5,900 bases of DNA from Acidobacteriota bacterium (GTDB lineage Bacteria > Acidobacteriota > Aminicenantia > UBA2199): positions 1 to 5,900 of the forward strand of contig JAKAGC010000286.1 in NCBI GenBank assembly GCA_021817755.1, in the 5' to 3' direction. The position numbers and the translations under genes are program-made. Below, piece by piece: positions 1 through 5,900 of this stretch. How positions within the stretch are numbered: the stretch's first letter is position 1; every line of letters begins with the position of its first letter. The notes beneath the pieces are model-generated. The model had not been told where the DNA came from, searched no databases, and saw only the letters and a program-made list of their open reading frames with translations.

Positions 1-1834
1 TTTCGGGTGCGAACTCTTTTCTATCCCTCATCAGGGATTTATCGAGCTGGAAGAATTCTATAATTCCCTGGAGTTGCTCAGCCTGGGAGCTAAATTCTTC
101 AGCAGTCGAAGCCATCTCTTCGGAAGCTGAGGCATTTTGTTGAGTAACGGTGTCGAGTTGTTGAAGGGCTTTGGAAATCTGTTGTGCTCCAAGTCGTTGT
201 TCATTACTCGCTGCGCTGATTTCCTGGACAAGATCGGAAGTTTTCCGTATATCTGGAACGAGTTTTTGTAGCTTTTGTCCGGCGACATCAGCGATGTTCA
301 TGCTGGAATTGGCGAGGGTGGTAATTTCAGCAGCAGCGTTTTGAGAGCGTTCAGCCAGTTTCCGAACTTCTGAGGCGACAACGGCGAATCCTTTTCCGTG
401 TTCTCCGGCGCGTGCGGCTTCAATAGCGGCATTTAAGGCAAGGAGGTTTGTTTGTCGAGCAATTTCCTGGATTACAGAGATTTTTTGAGCGATTTCTTTC
501 ATGGCACCAACTGTTTCTACTACGGATTGACCGCTTTCTTCGGCATCACGGGCGGCTTTTGTCGCTATTTTTTCGGTTTGAGCAGCATTGTCGGCATTCT
601 GTTGGATATTGGCGCCCATTTGTTCCATGGAAGAAGAGACTTCTTCGGCGGCAGCAGCCTGCTCGGAAGAACCTTGAGATACTGCCTGTGCAGTTGAATT
701 CAACTGTTGACTACCGGATGCCACCTGGGCGGATACTCCTTTTATATCGAGTACGATGCTGCTTAAACTGTCTATTACTCGGTTCAAACCGGTTTTAATC
801 TCATTGAAATCTCCGCGAAATTCCTCTTCGATTGGAGGAGGAATCTGTCCCTTACTGAGCGATGCAAGATTACGAGAAGCAATCTTAATGGGTTGAGTTA
901 CTCCTTCCAGCATTTCATTGATTCCCTCAATAATACGCCCATAATCGCCTTTGTATCTGGAAACATCTCCACGGATTGTTAAATTACCATTTTTGGAAGC
1001 ATCAGATAGTTTTCCAATATCCTGGATGACTTCTTTTAATTTATCAGTCATCTCTTTCATTGAGGTAAGTAACTGGCCAATTTCATCTCCCCTGTTAACT
1101 GCAATATCAACCGAAATATCTCCATTCGCAATTTTTCGTGAAACAGAAATCAACTCATTAATTGGGCGATTGATTGAACGAGTGATAATAATGGCCAAAA
1201 TACCAGACAATATGAATGCAACAATAAGAAGTGTTACTGCCCAGGTTTGGGTGTTCTGACGAACCAAATCATATTCTTTATCAGCAGAAATGGTTTCAGC
1301 TTTCAAAGATTCGACTATATTTTGAAGAGGAAGAGTTGCAGCACTTCTCGCTTCGTCAATTTCTTCATCTATCACTTGTATTTCTTTGTAAACACCAAGC
1401 ACTGATTCTGAATTTTTTAAAGCGTTCTTTTTTTCAAGAATAGGAATCAATTTCTTTTCGATTATCTCAAGGTATTTATCATACCGAATAAGAAATTCAT
1501 CTTTCCAGGCTATTTCTTTCTCGGTATCCGCTACCTTACTTACTTTATCTTTTAGCCCTTGTGCTTCGCTTTTTATTTTCTCAAAATCACTTTTTGTTTT
1601 TTTTAGATCTTCATTGATAATACCATCGGCAACAATTGAGTAAACTCCAGAAACTTGTCTTTCAATGTCAAGTATCTGCGTAACATGATCTGTTCTAGCA
1701 GCTCCATTATCCTGTATTTTGCCAAGAGTTTCGATTCTCGAAAGTGTAAACAGAGCAGTAATTATGAAGATAATCAGCACAAGCATAAAACTTCCGGTTA
1801 ATTTTATTCCAATTTTAAGATTCTTTATACTCAT
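1..1834 (-). CDS. Methyl-accepting chemotaxis protein with periplasmic four-helix-type sensor and three HAMP-like units (3' end outside window)
   Basis: Inner-membrane chemoreceptor controlling CheA through CheW. The frame is open from ATG 1834 to the window edge (611 residues seen, no stop reached). A GGAGGAG ribosome-binding site at 1840-1846, 5 nt before the ATG, fixes the start. Residues 1-12 are a short basic cytoplasmic end and about 13-32 form TM1. About 33-197 is a periplasmic, helical, charged domain of about 165 residues, most like the 4HB_MCP type by size and pattern. TM2 is about 198-218. HAMP 1 follows (Pro224, GDEIGQL at 249-255), then two HAMP-like units at about 272-311 ([16 protein letters not shown]) and 313-360. 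The signalling hairpin has its tip near 457-497 ([20 protein letters not shown], then EVRKLAERS). Candidate methylation segments are around 372-402 and 570-588 ([11 protein letters not shown]). The ligand cannot be told. The gene starts 14 nt after cheW. A C-terminal CheR tether, if any, is outside the window. Confidence 0.96.
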   Translation of the reverse strand, partial: MSIKNLKIGIKLTGSFMLVLIIFIITALFTLSRIETLGKIQDNGAARTDHVTQILDIERQVSGVYSIVADGIINEDLKKTKSDFEKIKSEAQGLKDKVSKVADTEKEIAWKDEFLIRYDKYLEIIEKKLIPILEKKNALKNSESVLGVYKEIQVIDEEIDEARSAATLPLQNIVESLKAETISADKEYDLVRQNTQTWAVTLLIVAFILSGILAIIITRSINRPINELISVSRKIANGDISVDIAVNRGDEIGQLLTSMKEMTDKLKEVIQDIGKLSDASKNGNLTIRGDVSRYKGDYGRIIEGINEMLEGVTQPIKIASRNLASLSKGQIPPPIEEEFRGDFNEIKTGLNRVIDSLSSIVLDIKGVSAQVASGSQQLNSTAQAVSQGSSEQAAAAEEVSSSMEQMGANIQQNADNAAQTEKIATKAARDAEESGQSVVETVGAMKEIAQKISVIQEIARQTNLLALNAAIEAARAGEHGKGFAVVASEVRKLAERSQNAAAEITTLANSSMNIADVAGQKLQKLVPDIRKTSDLVQEISAASNEQRLGAQQISKALQQLDTVTQQNASASEEMASTAEEFSSQAEQLQGIIEFFQLDKSLMRDRKEFAPE

Positions 1835-1839
1835 TTTTT

Positions 1840-1846
1840 CTCCTCC
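1840..1846 (-). promoter_or_regulatory. Ribosome-binding site of the downstream MCP
   Basis: The minus strand reads GGAGGAG followed by five A residues and the ATG at 1834. It lies wholly in the 14-nt gap after the cheW stop codon, so translation of this MCP may be coupled to cheW (inference). Confidence 0.85.
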
Positions 1847-1848
1847 AG

Positions 1849-2394
1849 TTATAAAGATTTTTCTTGCATTTCAGATGTAGTCCCAATATCGCCGGATAAC
1901 TCCTGAACTTGTGATTGAGAATTGTTTACTATTGTCAATTCACTAAGAGAAAATACTTTATTAATATCCAAAATGATAATAAACTCATTATTTTTCTTTC
2001 CCATACCGTTAATAAACGAAGTATCCAGGTGTGTCCCAATACGAGGGGGAGGTTCTATCTCATGCATTTCTAGCTCGATAACCTCCCGAACAGAATCCAC
2101 CATTGCTCCCAGGACGGTTAATTCATCATCGATTTTTATTTCAACAATAATAATACACGTATCAATGGTTTGATCCGTTTTTGTCATACCGAATTTTAGC
2201 CTCATATCCACAACCGGGACAACTCTTCCCCGGAGGTTGATAACTCCGCATAAGAAATCGGGAGATTTAGGCACTTTGGTTACGCGTGAATATTCGAGAA
2301 CCTCCCGTACCCTGGAAATCTCTATAGCAAATATTTCTTTATCCAGGATAAATGATAAATACTGGTTTGTATCCATTATGGGCGTTTCGTCCAT
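1849..2394 (-). CDS. cheW: Chemotaxis adaptor protein CheW
   Basis: Cytoplasmic scaffold protein that links MCP tips to the P5 domain of CheA. The 181-residue product is a single CheW domain. It opens with [16 protein letters not shown] at about residues 11-26, carries the family signature [14 protein letters not shown] at 50-63 (including the conserved Arg55 of NLRG), and ends with the second beta subdomain ([11 protein letters not shown], then [12 protein letters not shown]). The ATG at 2394 is chosen because GGAGG at 2400-2404 sits 5 nt upstream of it; the open frame continues to a TTG at 2406, but that codon overlaps the ribosome-binding site. The last 30 or so residues are a polar, Ser/Gln/Glu-rich tail beyond the usual domain, probably disordered, which makes it slightly longer than a minimal CheW. 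It lies 76 nt after cheA and 14 nt before the second MCP. Confidence 0.96.
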   Translation of the reverse strand: MDETPIMDTNQYLSFILDKEIFAIEISRVREVLEYSRVTKVPKSPDFLCGVINLRGRVVPVVDMRLKFGMTKTDQTIDTCIIIVEIKIDDELTVLGAMVDSVREVIELEMHEIEPPPRIGTHLDTSFINGMGKKNNEFIIILDINKVFSLSELTIVNNSQSQVQELSGDIGTTSEMQEKSL

Positions 2395-2399
2395 TTCAG

Positions 2400-2404
2400 C
2401 CTCC
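2400..2404 (-). promoter_or_regulatory. Ribosome-binding site that fixes the cheW start
   Basis: The minus strand reads GGAGG, then CTGAA, then ATG at 2394. The in-frame TTG at 2404-2406 overlaps this motif and has no equally good site of its own, so the ATG five codons' distance further in is the likely start. Confidence 0.8.
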
Positions 2405-2470
2405 AATTAGCATTCATATTTTATTATAGAAAAAGCCAATTTTAAACTAGAAAACTCTCAACATGTGAGA

Positions 2471-4588
2471 TCAGATGCTTTCGGTTTGAGATTCCATGGA
2501 TACGGCTATCCGTGTGACATCAAGAATTAATGCCACAGTTCCATCTCCAAGAATAGTTGCACCGGAAATACCCTCTGCATCCCGGTACACTTTACCAAGC
2601 GATTTGATAACCGTTTGATGTTTACCGATAACCTCATCTACAACGATACCGACTTTTTTATTTTCAACTTCAACAATAACAATTTGCTGGATAAAGGGTT
2701 TCTCCCCTTTAAAAAGGAAGTAATCCCGTAAATCGATATAAGGAACGATTCGTCCACGAATCGTGATAATATCACGTCCATGTGTTTTTTTGCGATCATC
2801 TCGAGTCAATTCGACGATTTCTTCAACAGCGGAAAGAGGTATAATATAATTTTCTTTTCCAACCTGTATCATTAATCCATCAATAATTGCGAGAGTGAGT
2901 GGAATTTGAAGGGTCATACGGGTTCCGCTTCCTTTCCGGCTTTTTACTAAAACAGTTCCGCGCAGGGCTTCGATATTCTTTTTTATAATATCCATTCCAA
3001 CACCTCTGCCTGAAATACTGGTTAATTCTTTTGCAGTTGAGAAACCGGGTTCAAATAGAATATTGAAGAGTTGGGTTTCGGAAATTTCGACTCCCGGTTT
3101 AAGTAATCCTCTCTCTATTGCACGGGTCTTTACTGCGTCGAGATCTATTCCTGCGCCATCATCTTCAATATCGATTATAACTTTTGCCCCGGAATACTCA
3201 GCAGAAAGCCGGATAGTTCCCACCGGATTCTTTCCCAATTGTTCTCTTTGTTTCGGAAGTTCAATGCCATGATCGATACAGTTTCGTATAATATGGAGTA
3301 GTGGGTCCGTTAGACGTTCGATTACGGTTTTATCCAGTTCAGTTTCTCCACCTTCGGTAACCAGTTCGACCTTTTTTTGGAGTTCGTCGGAGAGATCGCG
3401 CACAAGTCGGGTAAAACGAGAAAAAGTAGTACTAATCTGGATCATACGGATACTCATCGCATTGTCGCGTAAATCCCAGATAAGCCGTTCTGCTTCTTCT
3501 GCAATAGAAATTAATTCTGGATCATCGCATTCATTTGCAACCTGACTTAAACGAGCCTGCATTGTTACCAATTCTCCCACCAGGTTTACCAGTTTATCGG
3601 CTTTTTCAGCAGGAACCCGAAGAGTGGAAAGGATTTCCTCATGGTGACGTTTCTTTCGGAGTTCACGGACATGTTCTTGTTCGACAAGAGCGGATTCTAC
3701 TTTATCCACATCCACGATCCCTTTTTCTACAAGCATTTCTCCGAAGAATTTTTTTGATGCAAGGATATCTTTCATATCCTCAATACTTAAATCCCCTCGT
3801 TCAACCATGATATAACCGAGTTTTTTATAATCCGCTTCATCATGTGGTGAACTGCCGTCATCAATTATATCGATTGAGATTTGAGCATAATCCTCAACAA
3901 AAATAAAAATATCCCGAATGGCGTTTTTGCTTTTGGAAGTAGTAAGTAGAATATCCCAGCTCATATAGCATTGATCGGTTTCAAGCTCTTCAATTACTGG
4001 AATATTCATAACATGAGCGACTGTTCGGCATGTTCCCAGTTTATGCAATTCATTAAACAACATGAGGATATCGCCACCTCTTTCTTCGAAATCCGGTTCG
4101 GGTATGAACCGGATACGGTAAGTGAATTCTTTCCCTTCTTCCTCGGCGATAATTGGGGGTGTTTGTTTTATTTCTTCTTGAATTTCTTTGGAAGTGGGCG
4201 AAATCTCTGAAGTAGAAGGTTTGAGTTTTTCAATATCCTCAACTATTTTTAATTTTCGATTTTTTAGCTCTTCGTCTCCTTCGTTCGGATTAAACATTAA
4301 TTTGATTATATCAATAGAAGCCAATCCGATATCTACCAATTCGCGAGTCACAGGTATTTTCCCGTTTCGAACCATATCGAATGCATTTTCAACCTCGTGG
4401 GTAAATTCCGAAATTTCATCAAATCCGAACATGGCCCCGGAACCTTTGATGGTATGAAGTGCACGAAAAATTTTCTTTACCAGACCATCATCGGATTTGT
4501 TTTTTTCCAATTCCAGTAAAGATGTTTCCAGTTCTTCCAGTAAATCCCGTGCTTCCTCTTGAAATAATTCACTATGTTCATTTGCGAT
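2471..4588 (-). CDS. cheA: Chemotaxis sensor histidine kinase CheA with an extra module between P2-like and P3 domains; apparent ATC start
   Basis: Cytoplasmic kinase that phosphorylates itself in response to MCP state and passes phosphate to CheY/CheB-type regulators. Numbered from the ATC at 4588 (705 residues): the Hpt (P1) domain is about 1-105 with phospho-acceptor His45 in ALHTIKGSG; a Pro/Ser/Glu linker follows; a P2-like alpha/beta domain is about 155-246; two LGxxxVExG-like motifs lie at 257-265 and 282-290; the P3 dimerisation helices are about 322-385. The ATPase domain holds the N box HIIRNCIDHG (432-441), G1 DDGAGID (476-482), the F-box-like LFEPGFSTA and G2 GRGVGMD (527-533). 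P5, the CheW-like domain, fills about 560-700. All catalytic motifs are intact. The frame is closed upstream by TAA at 4601-4603, and no ATG, GTG or TTG occurs before TTG 4510, which would remove the first Hpt helix and has no Shine-Dalgarno. The gene lies 32 nt after the STAS gene. Confidence 0.95.
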   Translation of the reverse strand: MANEHSELFQEEARDLLEELETSLLELEKNKSDDGLVKKIFRALHTIKGSGAMFGFDEISEFTHEVENAFDMVRNGKIPVTRELVDIGLASIDIIKLMFNPNEGDEELKNRKLKIVEDIEKLKPSTSEISPTSKEIQEEIKQTPPIIAEEEGKEFTYRIRFIPEPDFEERGGDILMLFNELHKLGTCRTVAHVMNIPVIEELETDQCYMSWDILLTTSKSKNAIRDIFIFVEDYAQISIDIIDDGSSPHDEADYKKLGYIMVERGDLSIEDMKDILASKKFFGEMLVEKGIVDVDKVESALVEQEHVRELRKKRHHEEILSTLRVPAEKADKLVNLVGELVTMQARLSQVANECDDPELISIAEEAERLIWDLRDNAMSIRMIQISTTFSRFTRLVRDLSDELQKKVELVTEGGETELDKTVIERLTDPLLHIIRNCIDHGIELPKQREQLGKNPVGTIRLSAEYSGAKVIIDIEDDGAGIDLDAVKTRAIERGLLKPGVEISETQLFNILFEPGFSTAKELTSISGRGVGMDIIKKNIEALRGTVLVKSRKGSGTRMTLQIPLTLAIIDGLMIQVGKENYIIPLSAVEEIVELTRDDRKKTHGRDIITIRGRIVPYIDLRDYFLFKGEKPFIQQIVIVEVENKKVGIVVDEVIGKHQTVIKSLGKVYRDAEGISGATILGDGTVALILDVTRIAVSMESQTESI

Positions 4589-4595
4589 AATAATA

Positions 4596-4602
4596 ACCTC
4601 TT
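4596..4602 (-). promoter_or_regulatory. Ribosome-binding site placing the cheA start near 4588
   Basis: The minus strand reads AAGAGGT here, followed by TATTATT and then the in-frame ATC at 4588 (7 nt spacing). The in-frame ATT codons at 4594 and 4591 are closer than usual (1 and 4 nt). An ATG at 4579-4581 is out of frame with CheA. The motif supports initiation in this short interval and not at the distant TTG at 4510. Confidence 0.6.
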
Positions 4603-4620
4603 ATATTATTTACAGAAATA

Positions 4621-4989
4621 TCAGTGGGCATGAAGGACGTCTCCTTTTTCTCCCTTCATCCAGAAGCAATGAGTCATTTTTGCTATGGGGCATGATAACT
4701 GTCTGTATAATCCCAGGATTCTTGCTACATCTGCTACTGCCTCAGGAGTTCTATCATCCAGGATAAATACCTTTTTCTTCGCCTCTGAACTTCGGTGTGA
4801 AGCGCACATTAACTGGAAGAATGAGAAGTCCACAGCTTCTACCTTGCCAAATCGAATCAATATATGGTTTCCTTTTGAAATAGCCTTAATAAGCACTTCT
4901 TTTATCTTTTCTGCGTTTTCATGGATTAATTGGCCTCCGATTGTCACAACAATCTTTTTGCCTTCTTTCTTTATTTCCGTATCGATCAT
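4621..4989 (-). CDS. Small STAS-domain (anti-anti-sigma/MlaB-like) protein of the chemotaxis operon
   Basis: A 122-residue cytoplasmic protein with no signal or membrane segment. The pattern fits a STAS fold: an opening strand pair (KKIVVTIGGQLIHENAEKIK, about 11-30), a strand at 43-47, the segment EAVDFSFFQLMCASH at 51-65, a strand VFILDD at 74-79, and a C-terminal helix with AVADVARILGLY at 84-95. D54 and S56 fall where SpoIIAA-type proteins have their Asp and phosphorylated Ser, although the usual small residue after the Ser is replaced by Phe. The C-terminal tail carries Cys100 and Cys108 and an Phe-Trp pair (109-110). The ATG at 4989 follows AGAGGTGA (4994-5001) by 4 nt. Its position before cheA suggests a role in chemosensory signalling, possibly as a phosphorylation-dependent partner, but no partner is visible in the sequence. 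Family assignment is fairly secure; function is inference. Confidence 0.8.
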   Translation of the reverse strand: MIDTEIKKEGKKIVVTIGGQLIHENAEKIKEVLIKAISKGNHILIRFGKVEAVDFSFFQLMCASHRSSEAKKKVFILDDRTPEAVADVARILGLYRQLSCPIAKMTHCFWMKGEKGDVLHAH

Positions 4990-5083
4990 ATTGTCACCTC
5001 TTTACCGGGACGATTATTCTATGTTTACCCATCCGATACGGTATCTTATAATCTAAATCCGTTTTATGGGTCCGATCGTCCTA
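4990..5083 (-). other. Intergenic spacer with nested inverted repeats between the upstream MCP and the STAS gene
   Basis: This 94-nt spacer is the longest gap in the window. On the minus strand GGACGAT (5075-5081) can pair with ATCGTCC (5008-5014); inside it ACCCAT (5066-5071) can pair with ATGGGT (5027-5032); and ACGG (5059-5062) with CCGT (5038-5041). No U-tract follows the outer arm, so it does not look like an intrinsic terminator. The Shine-Dalgarno of the STAS gene (4994-5001) lies just downstream of the outer arm. It may be an mRNA structure affecting stability or STAS translation, or chance. Confidence 0.35.
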
Positions 5084-5900
5084 TTAATATTTTTCAAAAT
5101 CTCTATCATCTTCATCCGAAGAAGCTGAAAGGTTTAAGTCTATTCCTTTCAAAGATTTATTATTTGGATTGGTATCAGTTTCATTTTTTACTGTTGAAGC
5201 TGTCACAATTTGTCGGTGTTTATATGGTGTTCGAATGACTTTCGCATTTTTTTTATAATAAGTATTGGAAGTAGACATATTATCAAGTTTGAAATAATCG
5301 ACAGCGCTTTTAAGTTGTTCCGCTTGAGCAGACAGTTCTTCGGCAGTTGATGCGAGTTGTTCGGAAGCCCCGGCATTTTGTTGAATCACTGTATCCAGTT
5401 GTTGAATGGCTTTGTTTATCTGGTTAACACCGATACGTTGTTCATTACTTGCAGCATTAATTTCCTGAACCAATTCAGCGGTTTTCTTAATATCGGGAAT
5501 CAGTTTTTCCAGTTTTTGTCCGGCGGTTTCAGCAATTTTTACACTTGAATGGGCCAGTTGCGTAATTTCCGCAGCGGAGTTCTGAGTTCTGTTTGCCAGT
5601 TTACCAACTTCGGAAGCAACTACAGCGAAACCTTTTCCGTGTTCTCCTGCCCTGGCTGCTTCGATCGCAGCATTAAGGGCAAGAAGATTGGTTTGCCTTG
5701 CGATTTCCTGGATTATTGCAATTTTTTGAGCAATATCCTTCATTGCGCCAACTGCTTCCATTACGGATTGCCCACTATCTTCAGCATCTTGAGCTGCTTT
5801 TAATGCAATTCGCTCGGTTTGAACTGCATTATCGGCATTTTGTTGAATATTTGCTCCCATTTGCTCCATTGAAGAGGATACTTCTTCTGCTGCGGCGGCT
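5084..5900 (-). CDS. Methyl-accepting chemotaxis protein, C-terminal signalling domain and tail (5' end outside window)
   Basis: The last 271 residues of an MCP are visible, in frame from 5899 to a TAA at 5084-5086. Sensor, membrane and HAMP parts are beyond the window edge. The fragment begins in the methylation helix ([15 protein letters not shown]), runs through the invariant hairpin tip ([20 protein letters not shown], then [13 protein letters not shown]) and returns through a second methylation segment ([16 protein letters not shown]). About 206 residues align without gaps to the MCP at the other end of the window, with about 79% identity by hand count. It differs in the usually conserved EVRKLAER element, which here reads EVGKLANR. 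After VDYFKL comes a polar, probably disordered tail of about 66 residues, ending in DFEKY at the extreme C-terminus, which resembles the CheR/CheB-binding pentapeptide x-[HFYW]-x-x-[HFYW]. It is the first gene of the visible operon segment. Confidence 0.96.
   Translation of the reverse strand, partial: AAAAEEVSSSMEQMGANIQQNADNAVQTERIALKAAQDAEDSGQSVMEAVGAMKDIAQKIAIIQEIARQTNLLALNAAIEAARAGEHGKGFAVVASEVGKLANRTQNSAAEITQLAHSSVKIAETAGQKLEKLIPDIKKTAELVQEINAASNEQRIGVNQINKAIQQLDTVIQQNAGASEQLASTAEELSAQAEQLKSAVDYFKLDNMSTSNTYYKKNAKVIRTPYKHRQIVTASTVKNETDTNPNNKSLKGIDLNLSASSDEDDRDFEKY

Noticed and set aside
58..288. Minus-strand open frame of 76 codons in another frame inside the downstream MCP
   Set aside because: It is out of frame within the conserved MCP signalling domain; the MCP frame is unbroken throughout.
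448..798. Plus-strand open frames such as 448-798, 951-1259 and 4685-5056
   Set aside because: They lie antisense to well-supported chemotaxis genes, have no domain-like composition, and their length is explained by codon bias of the opposite strand.
2395..2470. Possible terminator or internal promoter between cheA and cheW: a 5-bp inverted repeat (TCTCA, CATGT, TGAGA) at 2456-2470 and a TATAAT at 2423-2428
   Set aside because: The stem is too short and AT-rich for a terminator, and no acceptable -35 box lies 16-18 nt upstream of the TATAAT.
4579..4581. ATG on the minus strand near the expected cheA start
   Set aside because: It is out of frame with CheA, lies about 15 nt from the Shine-Dalgarno, and its frame soon ends without Hpt-like sequence.
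1..5900. CRISPR array, insertion sequence, tRNA, rRNA or mobile element
   Set aside because: No spaced direct repeats, transposase motifs, terminal inverted repeats or tRNA-like cloverleaf were seen; the only large repeat is the paralogous MCP signalling domain.

Overview
The whole window is one strand-uniform block of a bacterial chemosensory operon, read entirely on the minus strand. In transcription order (right to left) it holds the C-terminal part of a methyl-accepting chemotaxis protein (MCP, 5084-5900, 5' end outside the window), a small STAS-domain protein (4621-4989), the histidine kinase CheA (2471-4588), the adaptor CheW (1849-2394), and a second, nearly complete MCP (1-1834, 3' end outside the window). 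No plus-strand gene is supported; the plus-strand open frames all lie antisense to these genes.

The gaps are short (94, 32, 76 and 14 nt) and contain no convincing terminator, so the genes are probably co-transcribed. Each gene whose start lies in the window has a purine-rich Shine-Dalgarno sequence. Two starts need comment. CheW starts at the ATG at 2394, not at the upstream TTG that forms part of its ribosome-binding site. CheA has no ATG, GTG or TTG where homology and the ribosome-binding site place its start; the best candidate is an ATC codon at 4588-4586.

How the parts fit: the MCPs sense a stimulus and form signalling arrays with CheW and CheA. CheA phosphorylates itself on a His in its Hpt domain and passes the phosphate to response regulators. 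CheY, CheB and CheR are not in this window and must be encoded elsewhere. The STAS protein sits immediately before cheA and keeps the Ser position that is phosphorylated in anti-anti-sigma factors, so it is a candidate accessory regulator (inference). The two MCP signalling domains are about 79% identical by hand count (162 of 206 aligned residues, no gaps), so they are paralogues sharing one array. The upstream MCP ends in a flexible tail with a pentapeptide resembling a CheR/CheB tether.

The organism is a motile or surface-sensing bacterium with moderately AT-rich DNA. Poly-HAMP MCPs, a STAS gene beside cheA, and a CheA carrying an extra module between its P2-like and P3 regions suggest a Gram-negative lineage such as Desulfobacterota, Spirochaetota or a related phylum. 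This is a weak inference. The region looks like core chemotaxis machinery and not a mobile or wholly new system; the interest lies in the CheA start, the STAS gene and the domain variations.
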